This document shows, piece by piece, positions 36,715 to 47,779 of a stretch of DNA of 64,000 bases; the stretch's first letter is position 1, and each line of letters starts with the position of its first letter. Both the position numbers and the translations under genes were made by a program. The notes under the pieces are model-generated. The model had not been told where the DNA came from, did no database searches, and saw only the letters and a program-made list of their open reading frames with translations. Origin of the DNA: Dasypus novemcinctus (lineage: Eukaryota > Chordata > Mammalia > Cingulata > Dasypodidae). Location: the NCBI RefSeq assembly GCF_030445035.2, contig NC_080677.1, positions 1,860,001-1,924,000 on the forward strand, read 5' to 3'.

Positions 36715-38295
36715 ATAATATTTTATTGAAGTATATCATTCATACATGAACACAATAACTGTATACTAAAATTTGTGAATTTACAAAACAAACACATATT
36801 GCTCCCATACATCTCCCACACCAAAACCTTGCATTGTTGTGAAACATTTGTAAGCAACTGTAAAAGTCAATCATCAAAATAGTACTACTAACTATAGCCC
36901 ATATCTTACATTTTCTGTATTTTCCCCCACCCTCCTTAATATTAACAGCTGATATTAGTATAATATATTTGTTATCATTCAGGAGAAAAGATTCTCATAT
37001 TTTTCTGCTAACCACAGTCCATCTTCCATCACTGGATTCACTGTATTATACAATCACATGTTTTGTACAATCCATTTAAAGCACACACGCGGTGGCTCTC
37101 ATTTTCATCACAGAGTTGTGCCTCACTCAATAATAGAACGTTTTCATTACTCCAAAAGGAAAAATCCTGTATTTCCTTTTATCCCCTTATTGTTGTTCAT
37201 TCATTCCTTAGAATTTAAACAATATATTCTTGCCATTGCTGCAAAATATTACAATATTACTGTTAACTATTATCTGTAAGTTACATTACTTGAAACTTTC
37301 CCTTGTTTGAAAACATTCTTAGCATTTTGTAAAAGGAAGAGTACTCTTGTATATGTACCTTTAATCACAATTATCATCCAACATCAAAGTCACTATGTTA
37401 TACATCCCCTAGATTATTCTCTGGCTTCCTTTCAATTGACATTTACGTCCACAAACTACCTCTGTCAGGCACAGTCCATTTATACATCAGCAGGGTTAGT
37501 TATTCTCATTATAATGTCTTACTGTCACCTCTGTTTATTTCCACTTTTACCATTAGCCTTATTCATAATGCTACCTACACTAAGCATCAGCTCCTATTTT
37601 CAACCCACCTTCTCTCTCCTAGTAACCTATCCTCTAGAGTTTACCTATGTGAGTTTATTCACTGTATTTAGTTCATAAGAGTGAGACCATACCATATTGT
37701 TTTTTATGTTTTCAGGCTTATTTCACTCAATATAATATCATCTAAGTTCATCCATGTTGTCATCTGCATCCCCATTTCATTTCTTCTTACAAATGAATTA
37801 CATGTATATACCACATTTTGTTGACCCACTTGTTGATTGATGGGCACTTTGGCTGGTTCCATAGATTAGCAATTGTGAATAATGCTGCTATGAACATCAG
37901 TGTTAAAATATCAGTTCATGTCCTTGCTTTCAGTTCTCCAGAGTATATTCCTAGTAATGGGATTTTGGAACATATAGCAGTTCCATATTCAGCTTCTTGA
38001 GGTGCTGCCAAACTGTCTTCCACAGAGGCTGCACAATCTGCCTTCCCACCAAAAGTGAAGGAATACTCCTGTTTTCTCCACATCCTCTCCAGCACATGTA
38101 CTTTTCTGTTTCTTCAATAATGGCCACTCTATAAGGTTTGAAGTGCTATCTCATTATAGGTTTGGTCTGCCTTTCCCTAATAGCTAGTGATGTTGAGCGT
38201 TTTTTCATATTATTTTTTTTTGTCATTAGTATTTCTTCTTTGGAGAAATGTCTGTTCAAATCTTTTGCCCATTTTAAAATTGGGTTGCTTGTCTT
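36715..38295 (-). mobile_element. L1 3' region (3' UTR), minus strand, part A
   Basis: From its poly(A) side at 36706-36730 it runs through 'gtatatcattcatacatgaa', 'ctatagcccatatcttacat', then the conserved block 'taatatcatctaagttcatc', 'ttgattgatgggcactttgg', 'caattgtgaataatgctgct' and 'ccaaactgtcttccacagag'. It breaks off at 'gggttgcttgtctttttt'. The consensus continuation appears at 44431, about 6.1 kb away. Confidence 0.75.
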
Positions 38296-38630
38296 TTTTT
38301 TAACATTTTTTATTGTCTTTTTTTAAAAGATACACAGATCAAACAAAATGTTACATTAAAAAATATAAGAGCTACCCTTGTACCCTACTTCCACCCCAAC
38401 ACCCCCACTCTCCCACATCAACAACATCTTTCATCAGTGTGGCACATTCATTGCATTTGGTGAATACATTTTGGAGCACTGCTACAATGCACGGATTATA
38501 GTTTACATTGTAGTTTACACTCTCCCCCAGTCCATTCAGTGAGTTATGGCAGGATGTATAACGTCCTGCATCAGTTCCCGCAATATCATTCAGGACAACT
38601 CCAAGTCCCAAAAATGCCCCCATACAGACG
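38296..38630 (-). mobile_element. L1 3' end, 5' truncated, short
   Basis: The T-rich start and 'agatacacagatcaaacaaa' are followed by 'atgttacattaaaaaatata', 'ggcacattcattgcatttgg' and 'ggattatagtttacattgta'. It has the same 3'-end family layout as 47571-47770. It interrupts or abuts part A at its poly(T). Confidence 0.75.
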
Positions 38631-38634
38631 CTAG

Positions 38635-38960
38635 AACACTTGCTTTCTCCCTGGTTGGGAGCATTTTGGTTGCCCGGTATACCTGGGTTCCTTGACTATC
38701 CCAACATGTGGTGATATCCTTTCCTTTCTCTTCTGGGTTCCCACTGACCTTTGTTTCCAGCTCCTCTATGACTATCTCTTTATATGGCCAACAGAAAGAG
38801 GATCAAAAGAACCCATCCTGATCCAGTTGTCTACACCTTAACTAAAATTAATGTGCATGTCTCCTCTCTTGGGCAGAGGAATCTCTAAAGTTACATGTGG
38901 GGCCAATAATGTGTAGTGAATAGTGGGCCCAATTGGCTTGCTCACAATGATCAAACTGTG
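38635..38960 (-). mobile_element. MaLR-like LTR fragment, family B relative
   Basis: The reverse-complement order of family B is visible: 'ttgctttctccctg', 'ggttccttgactatc', 'ttctcttctgggttcccac', 'agaacccatcctgatccagt' and 'acaccttaactaaaatta'. Both ends are lost. Confidence 0.5.
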
Positions 38961-38964
38961 CTGA

Positions 38965-39430
38965 TCCTACTTTAATCCAGTACACTGCCTGGCTATTAAC
39001 ATGAAATGACCTATTTATTTCTGAAACATGGATGAGATGCCTTGCCAGGCATATTCTAGGAGAGCCAGAGAAACTGGCCTCTTATCCATATGGAATATTC
39101 CCTTGTAAACTTTCTTCCATGATAGATAAAATCTTATCTAAAATATAATCCTTACATATTTGAATCCTTCGAACTAGACCAAAAAATTTGTGCAGCAAGC
39201 ATCAAATAGAAGAGAAATACCCAATGGTGCTGTGCTGATAATTCACTGTTCCTACCCCACACCTGAGGAGACTTAAGTAGCCCATTATGGACAAAGGTGA
39301 CCCTGAGGTGAATCAAATAATTGCTCCTAGTACAGCAGGGCACGTGCTCATTATAGGCATGCCCTGGTGCTAAATAAGTTAAGTACTGTTTTTTAAAATG
39401 GTGATACATAATTACTATATGAGGAGGAGG
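38965..39430. other. Intergenic DNA, no gene seen
   Basis: This is the transition from the AT-rich repeats to the GC-rich island. I see no gene. Confidence 0.45.
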
Positions 39431-39436
39431 CCCTAG

Positions 39437-39532
39437 AGCCTCATGGTTAAATGAATGAACTCTGGAATCACAGAGGCTGCAGTTCAAATCCTGGGTCTGG
39501 GCATTAACACTTGGGTGACCCAGGGAAGGTTC
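39437..39532 (+). mobile_element. MIR SINE fragment
   Basis: 'gaactctggaatcacagagg', 'tgcagttcaaatcctgggtc' and 'gtgacccagggaaggttcc' follow the 5' half of MIR. Confidence 0.6.
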
Positions 39533-39539
39533 CAAGGCT

Positions 39540-39993
39540 TCAGCATTGTTTTCACCCAATTGATCAAAAGAAGCAAAGAAAACCTAGCTAGGCCAGGATG
39601 GGATGTTGTGGGGTGCAGCATCTGGGCAAGCCAGGCATTGTGAGCCCTCTCCAGAAAAGTCCGACACCCTGCTGGTGACATTCATTGATGGGATGGCCAC
39701 GGAGAAGAAGTGCCAAGCTGCAGACCGTGCCGGGGTGCTAGAGAGGACCACCAAGGCTGGGTCACTGGGCCTAGCAGTTTGCACTGCAGCACCTGTTCCA
39801 ACTGCCCTTCCTTCTCCTCTTGCCCATCCCCCACCCCTCACATTCCCTCCCTCTGTGACACGTCTGCATTCTACCTCAAGCCAGGAGCTCAACAGTGCCA
39901 GTGCGGTCCTTGCCTCGGAGGAGCTGGGAGCTAGTTGACCTCTCTAGCTTCTCACTCCACTCCCTCGATTGGACAGCACACAGATAGCTCTTC
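39540..39993 (+). promoter_or_regulatory. GC-rich upstream flank of the POM121-like retrocopy
   Basis: This is GC-rich, pyrimidine-biased sequence directly upstream of the retrocopy's ATG. Several CpGs are present but no TATA box or other core promoter element stands out. Its role as a 5' UTR or promoter is inference from position only. Two overlapping open frames of about 100 codons look like composition effects. Confidence 0.2.
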
Positions 39994-41869
39994 ATGGGCA
40001 ATTTCCTGAGCTGACTTCAGTTGCAGCCCTGCAGCCACTGCTCAGGGCCCGGCAGTCACCCACCTGTTTATCCCCTCCACACTTCTCCTGGGGCTCATCC
40101 AGATGGCCCCGCTGCCCTAGCACCCCTCCCTGGCCCTGCCCACAGGCTGTCCAGCCCAGATGCCGTGAAGTTACATTCTGGGATTTACATCGCCCCTAAG
40201 AGGAGATATCCCATTCGGAACCCTCACTGCTCCTCTCTGGGGGTCCTGCCATCGGTGTTCGGGAGGGAGTCTGAAGCCAGTACTGTCATCGCGTACCTCC
40301 AAGATGTTTGGCTGCTCTTCTGGGGTGGTGAGGATCCCTTGTCCAGGGCGCAAACTGTCCCTTCTGGGTTTGCCCCTGAGCAGGTCATTCCTAGGAGGCC
40401 GGTGCCATCCAGACACCTCCCACCCCTTCACCTGAAGGAAAGTGGACCGAGGGCCCCAGAAGAGGGCAGAGAAGAGCAAGCAGAGGAAAAGGAGGAGGAG
40501 GATCGCAAAGACACCAGAGGGCAGGATAGGCAGAGGAGGGACCCCCACACCAGAGGGAGCGTCCGGGCTCCATCCAGGCCCCTGGAGCTCGAGGAGGTGG
40601 TCATGTCCTTCCAGGGCGGTCCTGGACCTCTGAACAAGCATCTCCATTGTAGGGACAGACAAGGAGAGAGCCGGTGTCAGGAGGCCCAGGAGTCTGTGAG
40701 CTCCTTTGTCAGCGGCTGGGCCATCCTGGGCTCGGACAGGCCTGCAGGAGGTGTCCTGCCTCCTGGAAGGGGTGGTCCAGGGGCAGCACGGCTCTCGGGT
40801 GCAGCCTCCTCCTGCTCGCTGCCATCAGAGAGATCACCCCAGGCGGTGCTGGAGGGGAGCCACGGCCACAGCTCTCCAGGCTCACAGCCAGGGGAGGAGA
40901 CGCAGGAAGAGCACCGTCCAGCTGGGCCGTCAAGGAGCACTCTTCTACCCACACCAGCCAGGGTCAGGCCCCGTAAATGGAAAAGACCAAGGTCACTGCC
41001 ATTGCCACTGCTGCTGCCACTGTTGTGGGGTGGAGGGGAGCGGCCCTCACCCCTGAAGTTTCCTCTGAGAGCCGCAGCTGGGGACCCATGCTGGGAAGAG
41101 AAGGCTGAGCAAAAACAGGGCCATGGCATCATGGACGAAGGTGGAAGAGAGGCCTCTGCAGAGAGCAGTGTCCCTGCACCTGCCAGTTCTCCCTCTCTGC
41201 CTTCAGGGGAGACTACAGACGCCTTGAGCCAAGCCCCAGTCACTGGGCCAATCCCGGCTACCACTGCCACAGCGGCCACTGCCTTGGCTGACCTGCCTAC
41301 CCGGCCACCAATCCTCTCTGCCCTGGTACCTTCGGCTTCTCGTCCACCCATGGCAGACACAGCACCTCATCCTCTCGAGGCTGCCACGCCTTCACATTCG
41401 CTCAGGGCTGCCACATCTATTTCTGACCTCCCCACTCCTGCTAATGCCGTAGCCCTCTACTTCCAGCACACCACTCCTGCAAAGCCATCACCCACACCCA
41501 TGTGCATAGATCCCCCTCCTCTGTTCTCACCAACCCCTCCCACCTTCCCTTCCACCGTATCCCTGTCCTCACCAGCCAGCCCCTAGCGGCTCCCCTGGTC
41601 ACACCCACCATCCCAGCCAGCACATTTGCACATGGGACCTCCCAGCCTGCCTCTGTCCCCAGTGAAGGTGACATGGACACCACTCCCCCTTCCGACGCTG
41701 TTATTTTCTTGCATCCTCCCAGCCCTGTTGTGCCTTCCCTCCACTTCCAACATGCTCACTGTAATATGAAACAAACACCTCTTGCAGATGCCCCAGATTC
41801 CACCAACCTGCCTGTACCAATGGACACTACACCCACCCCAGTTTTCATCCTCCCCTTGGGTCCAGCAGC

Positions 41870-42445
41870 CACCCCTCAGCCCACATTTGGGGGCCCTGGT
41901 GGGCAGCAGCTGGGAGCCACTTTTCCCACTGCTCCTGTCTCCGCTGGCCTGCCCATCTCCTGTGGCCACCGACACCCCAGCAGGCAGTCCCTCTGCATGC
42001 TCAGCAACTATGCTTACCTCTGATCCTGAGGACATGGACACCACACCTTCTCCCCAGGCTGTGGGCTCTCTCCAGGCCGCTCCTGTCTCTGCTGGCCTGC
42101 CCATCTCTCCTTGGCTGCCGACACCCCAGCAAGCAGTCCCTCTGCATGCTCAGCAACCAGGCTTACCTCTGATCCTGAGGACATGGACACCAGGCCTCCT
42201 CCCCAGGTTGTGGGCTCTCTCCAGGCTGCTCCTGTCTCCAGGAAGAACATCTTCCCCTTTTTTATGGCATGTCCTGGTACTGACAACACACCACCCAATG
42301 GCAGCATTGCCTCAAACCAAGTCTCCACTGGCTTGCCTGCACCATTGGTCCATGGCCCACCTCCAACATACAATCTTCCCTTTCACCCAGGAACCACGCC
42401 TCAGCCCACATTTGGGGTCCCCAACGGGCAGCAGCCGGGAGCCAC
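41870..42445 (+). repeat. In-frame 525-bp offset duplication of an FG block
   Basis: The block around 'cctcagcccacatttggggg' at 41874 recurs at 42399, an offset of 525 bp, which is a multiple of three. Both encode 'PQPTFG' followed by 'GQQ.GAT'. This is the sort of repeat growth seen in FG nucleoporin tails. Confidence 0.6.
41935..42237 (+). repeat. 148/149-bp tandem duplication in the POM121-like retrocopy
   Basis: Unit 1 is 41935-42082 (148 bp) and unit 2 is 42083-42231 (149 bp); a third partial start follows at 42232 ('ctgtct'). Both contain 'ggacatggacacca' and 'gtgggctctctccaggc'. Neither unit length is a multiple of three, but together they add 297 bp, so the frame upstream is regained downstream, with the two units read in different frames in between. 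Confidence 0.8.
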
Positions 42446-42796
42446 CAGCTTTAACCCCTGCTTCCAGTTGGCAAAGTCGCCATTCCCAGCACAAGTTGAA
42501 GGCTTTGGTTCCCCCCCAGCCCAGCCACCCAGTGGTGGTGTTCCACCACCAGCATTTGTGGGCTTGACATCGCCAGGTTCCAGATCTGGCATCCCTGTCA
42601 GCACCCGAATGGGAAGTAGTAGTTGTGTGGTCAGTGCGTCTGCCCCGGGACCCAGTTCCACTTCTGGAGCTCTCACCTTTGGAGCAGGACCAAGTGGAAG
42701 ATCCAGCACCACTTCTGCTCCACAGGGCCCAACTGGCCAGAGCATACTTCCTGCAGGAGGAACCAGTGTCATGCCTGTAGTTCAAGACACCTCTGC

Positions 42797-43034
42797 TTCC
42801 ACCTCCATGCAGGGCACTCGGAGTCCACCTGACAAGAAAACAGGTGGGACAATAGGAGGGGACAGCACTCTCAAGAGCTTGGGGGCCTTTTAATTCCACC
42901 TTCGACCAGGCACCTGTGGTCCACCTGGCCAGGGCACAGGTGTGGTGTAATGGGAGGGGACAGCACCACCCCTGTGCTTGAGGGCCCTTGTGTTCTCTCC
43001 TTCCAGCAGGGCACCTGGGGCCCACCTGGCCAAA
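42797..43034 (+). repeat. 97/107-bp tandem repeats near the retrocopy's 3' end
   Basis: Units start at 42797, 42894 and 43001 (the last partial). Each has 'ttcca', a 'cagg(g)cac' block, 'gtccacctg' or 'gcccacctgg', and, in the full units, 'gggaggggacagcac'. The second unit places the TAA at 42891 and later stops into the reading frames. Confidence 0.7.
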
Positions 43035-43413
43035 GTCAGAACATTTCTAGGGGAAACTTCTCTTCTCCCTTTAAGTCAAAACACCTGAGGCCCCTCCAGC
43101 CAGGGTTCCCCTTTGGCTTTAGAGGAGCCAGCACCACTAGGAAAATACTTGTGTTTGGAGGCACTTTTGCTGCCCCTTGGGCAAGGTAAGTAGCAGCTTT
43201 TCCTTTTGGGCACACCATCACCTACCCAGGGCTTCATAAGAGGTATTTCTTCCAGTACAAAAGACCCAGTCTCCACCAGGAAAGAGGAAAAGTGTCCTCC
43301 AGAAATGGCGTGCAGCCAGTCTCCTCGTCAAGGGTCTTTGAACGTCTGGAAAGAAGCGTTGGACAGGTCCAGTTCAACCTCTTCACTGTCAGGAAGCTGG
43401 AGGCCCAGCGTGT

Positions 43414-43447
43414 GTGTAGTGTGTGTGTGTGTGTGTGTGTGTGTGTT
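43414..43447. repeat. (GT)n microsatellite
   Basis: An almost pure GT run of about 30 bp lies in the 3' part of the retrocopy region. Confidence 0.9.
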
Positions 43448-43711
43448 GGAGGCTGGCAAGAGTTCACTGCATGGACTCGAAGACTTCCACATAGGGAGTA
43501 GGAGAGAGATCTACATCTATATCAACTGTGCTTTCCCTGGCTTGGGTGATAACAGGGTAGACCCACACTCTAGGCCTTTTTTCTTGGAAATAGCAGGAAG
43601 CCCTCCTGTTACCTACAAATGACTCCTGTCCCCATACCCATTTGCCTGAACGGGCCCTTCTCTATCTTCCCTATATGATGTATATAGCTTATATATATGC
43701 AGATCATTATA

Positions 43712-43717
43712 AATAAA
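43712..43717 (+). promoter_or_regulatory. AATAAA polyadenylation signal after the retrocopy
   Basis: AATAAA lies in 'ttataaataaacttgttaat', about 420 bp beyond the last homologous coding block. No genomic poly(A) tail follows, which fits either an old retrocopy that has lost it or a longer transcript. Confidence 0.5.
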
Positions 43718-43719
43718 CT

Positions 43720-44425
43720 TGTTAATTTGTCTCTGCTTGTATGTCTTTGCTCTTCGACTCAAGGATGGAGGAAGAACTGTCTTGCAGGAGTGGTGATGTG
43801 TTACACTAGACTTAACTATTTTGTTTTCTGTGGGCAGTGAGGAGGACGTGGAAGTGGCCACACCTTCTGACCACATGGCCTGGCTTCTGAAGCCTGTGTT
43901 TTGAGCATTAGGGACAGCAACCCAGGAGGACATGAGGTCCAGAGCAGGGGGAGGCAGGGTGGCCCCCTCTTTCCTCTGTGCTTCTCTCCACCCCTCTGAC
44001 CTCACTATAAGTTCAGCCATCTCTGGTGCTTGTTCAGAAATCACACTTCACAATTTCAGTCTTTAAAATGTTGGGATGTGTTTTTTGTGTGTCTTTTTAA
44101 TTTAAACTTGTGCCCATCATCCTATCGTGTTCATCCTTCACCCAAAATGAATGGGCTTAGCATCCATGCACTTGAACCATACTTCTTGCTAATTCTACTC
44201 CAAGAAATATATCCAAGACAAATGAAATTGTCTCCTTGCAATGATTCACAGGGCAAGTGCATGGCAGCCGAAACACTGCCAGGGGGCGGGGACACAGGTG
44301 GGGTCCCTGGGTGCTAGGCTGAGTACTCCTGCAGCCGCCCCATGCCCATGCCTGACCACACGTCTCTCCTGCCCTGCGGAATCCCAGGTGGCACCCACAG
44401 AACACGCCAGTAGGTCCTCGTGGGT
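43720..44425. other. GC-rich flank, no gene seen
   Basis: This continues the GC-rich island. A short stretch near 44190-44235 ('ctactccaagaaatatatcc') resembles an old L1 3' end. CpGs cluster at 44285-44420. No gene is recognised. Confidence 0.4.
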
Positions 44426-44430
44426 TGATA

Positions 44431-45480
44431 TTCTTTTTATTACTGGGTTGTTTGAATTCTTTATATAACGTGAATATCAAACCCTTATCACATACATGGT
44501 TTCCAAATGTTTTTTTTCCCATTGAGTAGGCTACCTTTTTACTTTCTTGGTAGTCTTTGGAAGAGCAAAAGTGTTTAATTTTGAGAAGGTCCCATTTATT
44601 TGCTTTTCTTTCAGTGTTCAAGCTTTGGGTGTAAGGTTTAATTATTGCTTACCACAAGATCTTGAATATGTTTTTGTACATTTTCTTCTAGTTTTATGGC
44701 TGTAGCTTTTATATTTAGGTCCTTGATCCATTTTGAGTTAATTTTTGTATAAGGTGTGAGATAGGGGTCCTCTTTCTTTCTTTTGGATATAGCTATCCAG
44801 TTCTCGCAGCACCAGTTGTTGAATAGACTGTTCTGCCCAGCTGGCTTGTCAAAAATCACTGAACTGTAGACATGAGGGTCTATTTCTGAGTTCTTTATTT
44901 AGTTCAATTGGTCAATTTGTCTGTCTTTCCTTAAGCCAGTACCATTCTGTTCTTACCACTGCAACCAAATAATATGTTTTAAAGTCTAGAATGAGAGTCC
45001 ACCAACCTCACTTTCCTTTTTTAAGAATTTTTTTGTCTATTTGGGACCCCTTTCCTTTTAAATAAATTTGATAATTGGTTTTTCCACATCTGCAAATTTT
45101 TTTTATTGGGATTACACTGAATTTGTAAATCAATTTGGGTAGAATTGACATCTTAAAGATACTTAGTTTTCTAATCCATGACCACAGAATGTTCTTCCAT
45201 TTGTTTAAGCCTTCTCCAGTTTCTTTTAGCAATATTTTGTTGTAGTTTTCTGAATACAGGTCCTTTGTGCCCTAAATATTCAGTTCCTAAATATTCAGTT
45301 ATCTTACTTGCCCTTATAAAAAAAATTTTTTTTTAAATTTCCTCCTCAGATTTCTCAACAGAATTGTATAGAAACACTACTGATTTTTGCTTATTAATCT
45401 TCTGTCCTGCTACTTTTCTGAACTCATCTATCAGGTCTAGTAGCTCTGTTTAGATTTTTTTGGATTTTCTAACTATAGGG
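44431..45480 (-). mobile_element. L1 ORF2 C-terminal region, minus strand, part B
   Basis: The reverse-strand translation contains the ORF2 C-terminal signatures '[14 protein letters not shown]' (near 44740) and '[11 protein letters not shown]...[13 protein letters not shown]' (45008-45232), broken by stops and frameshifts. It begins at the consensus point where part A (36715-38295) stops, so the two may be one split L1. Confidence 0.8.
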
Positions 45481-45715
45481 AACATGTCACCAAATTGTTT
45501 TATTGGTAAGCCTTTCCAAATATACTTAAAAATATAAGATAAATTTTAACCTTGACTAAAATACCAGTATTTCCCCTAAATACTAACAATATTTCCTTAA
45601 TATCATTGCACCTTTTCTATGTTTTCCAATTTGTCTCATATTTCTTTTCACAGTTTGTTTGAACCAAGCATTGATGAAAGTGAGGTTTACATGTTAAAAT
45701 TGGGTGATATGTGTG

Positions 45716-45955
45716 TTAAATATTTTTATTTTTTTATTTAGAAGTTATGACTTTACAGAGTAATCATATATAAAATACAAAATTCCTATAAACCACTCTT
45801 TTATTAACACCTTGCATAGGTGTGATACATTTATTACAATTAATGAAAGCACATTTTTATAAATGAACTATTAAGTTTAATCCATAGTTTACCTTAGGAT
45901 TCTCTGTGTTGTGCTGATCATGGATTATTAAAAAGAATTTTATTTTAGTACCATA
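45716..45955 (-). mobile_element. L1 3' end, old
   Basis: The T-rich start is followed by 'gtgatacatttattacaatt' and 'aatccatagtttaccttagg', the layout of older xenarthran L1 3' ends on the minus strand. Confidence 0.55.
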
Positions 45956-45984
45956 TATATAATATGCATTTCCCCTACAAATTT

Positions 45985-46700
45985 TTTTGTAATAATAAAC
46001 TTATTATTTTTATAGAAGCTTTAGATTTACAGAAAAATGACACCAAACGTATATGGAATTCCCATATAATCTTCACATACATACACATATGGTTTCCCCT
46101 ATTATTAACATATTACATTACTGTGGTATATTTATTACAATTGATGAACCAATATTGAGGCATTGCTCCTAACCAAAGTCTATAGTTTCCACTATGATTT
46201 ACCTTGTGCTGTATAGTTTTACAGGCTTTGGTGAATGCATAATGTCATGTGTCCATTGGTGCCGTGTTATACACCACGTTGCCACTGCCCTGAAAAGGCC
46301 CTGTGTTACACCCATTCATCCCTCCCCTACTTCTGGACCCCTGGCATGCACTATCTTTATATCAATGTTATAAGTTCTGTTAGCACAAGATAATAACTAC
46401 AATAACAATAAATCTAATTTGGTCCATGGTTACCCACTCCCCTTACATTTGCTCATTCTTCAGTTGTGAGGGATTTGGAACGATGTCCATTCCAATCACT
46501 TTGGGTTGAGAAGGGACTTAGATATTATGGGACAGATGGAAGGAATTCTTTTGTTTGCAGTTATGCATCTTGTGCTTTGGGATGGAGCTTGTCCATCATT
46601 TTGTTGGTTGTCCAGGGCAAGCGCAAAGAACTGGAGAGGAGGAATTGGCTGCAACTCTGTCGGGACTCAGGGCTTAAGTAGCATATGAACATTCAAAAGA
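45985..46700 (-). mobile_element. L1 3' end, old, longer
   Basis: 'tagaagctttagatttacag', 'ggaattcccatataatcttc' and 'gtatatttattacaattgat', then 'gtccattccaatcactttgg' and 'cttttgtttgcagttatgca', match the L1 3' UTR in antisense (compare 29800-30440). Low CpG shows age. Confidence 0.6.
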
Positions 46701-46704
46701 TTGA

Positions 46705-47415
46705 AGTCTCTGAGAGATATATTTAATGGTGCATTGAAAATTGTAAGTTTAAATAAAATGAATAGAAGAATCCTGAGTAGAGAATTCTTAATATAAATGA
46801 GTAAAGCTATTATATTGGGGCAAAAGATTATCCTATATTCCCAAATAAGGCCTGCTTAGGGAGTGCTGATTTCATGAGGCTGTGTGCTTGGCCTCTGGTG
46901 TCCCCTTATCCTTCCATGCATACTTCTTTTTGTTTTCAAATTATTTATGAATCTGGCTTTTTGGATCTTGCTGCTTTTTTCACAGCTTGAATGTTGCTAT
47001 ATAAAAAATGATTAAAAAAAGAAAGAAATTGCGGGAAAACATGAAATATGAGCTCCAAGCATGAGTCACAATACAATTATAATTTCAAGTCCTTAAAGAA
47101 CACATATTTCTTTACCTGGGATAATTCCAGATTAAAATCCCCATGAATTGGATCATTCAACTCAATTAAAATGACCAGTTTCTCGAAATCCCTCGGAGCT
47201 CGTGTCAGCTTGCCTCATGACTGTCATCTCCTATAATATTAACTATCTGGCTTTAAAACAAAGAGAATCTAAAATAGTTCAGAATTTTATAACTATGGAA
47301 GAAGTTGGAAATGGAACTTCCAAAAACTTTGGGTTTCTTAGTCTAAATTCTCATTAAAAGTAGAGTGAAGCAAAGAAAAATATATATATACATATTTACG
47401 CTTTTGCAAATAATT
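46705..47415. other. AT-rich intergenic DNA, no gene seen
   Basis: I see nothing gene-like. A TATATATACATA tract lies at 47382-47396. Confidence 0.5.
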
Positions 47416-47416
47416 C

Positions 47417-47515
47417 ATTTTATTTTATTTTATTTTTCAGAAGATACTGGGGATTGAACCTAGCACCTAGTCTATGAAAAGCAGGCACTTGACCACTGAG
47501 CTATACCTACTTCCC
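47417..47515 (-). mobile_element. tRNA-Ala-derived SINE (DAS-like)
   Basis: The poly(A) appears as TTTTA repeats (47417-47440). The body in reverse complement carries a tRNA-like head with 'gtagctcagtgg' form (A box) and 'ggttcaatcccca' (B box). Mutations and the SINE tail exclude a functional tRNA gene. Confidence 0.7.
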
Positions 47516-47570
47516 TGAATAATTTATTTTAATATGTCATTGCATGTCTTATATTTATTTTTAAATTTTT

Positions 47571-47770
47571 ATTTATTTATTTTAATGGTATTTTTGAAGA
47601 TACATAGATCACAAAAAATGTTACATTAAAAAATATGAGTTTCCCATATACACCTCCCCCTTCACCCCACTCTTCCCCCTTCAACAACCTCTTTCATCAT
47701 TGAGGCACATTCATTGCATTTGGTGAATACATTTTGGAGCACTGCTATACCACAGCAAATATATTTATTT
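47571..47770 (-). mobile_element. L1 3' end, 5' truncated
   Basis: 'agatacatagatcacaaaaa' and 'atgttacattaaaaaatatg' are followed by 'ggcacattcattgcatttgg' and 'tacattttggagcactgcta'. The family matches 38296-38630. Confidence 0.8.
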
Positions 47771-47779
47771 AAGTGTTTA

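Larger units (their letters stand above)
39994..43290 (+). pseudogene. Intronless POM121-like nucleoporin retrocopy (broken)
   Basis: POM121 is an integral pore-membrane nucleoporin with an N-terminal anchor, a basic middle part and a C-terminal FG-repeat tail; mammals also carry intronless POM121-like copies. Here an ATG at 39994 gives MGNFLS followed at once by TGA (40012). The same frame is then open from 40015 to 41586, with the family-like 'KRRYPI....SSLGVLPSV' near residue 60 and 'RPRKWKRPRSLPLP' near residue 320. The homology then shifts frame: 41502-42023, part of 41782-42567, then 42111-42893. These hold 'MDTTP' motifs and FG-type motifs ('PQPTFGGP', 'PQPTFGVP', 'ALTFGAG'). After a TAA at 42891 the tail continues in other frames ('GFPFGFRGAST', 'VFGGTFAAP', 'TQGFIRGISS'). 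There are no introns. The longest frame with an ATG runs 40603-41586 (327 codons). Whether it is the orthologue of a named copy such as POM121L2 or POM121L12 cannot be decided here; the gene-desert setting would suit the latter. Confidence 0.65.

Noticed and set aside
37307..37678. Plus-strand open frame of 123 codons with hydrophobic stretches
   Set aside because: It lies antisense within an L1 3' region. The hydrophobicity comes from T-rich sequence.
40677..41360. Minus-strand open frame of 227 codons
   Set aside because: It lies opposite the POM121-like frame, is Gly/Ala/Ser-rich from GC bias and matches no family. It is a shadow frame.
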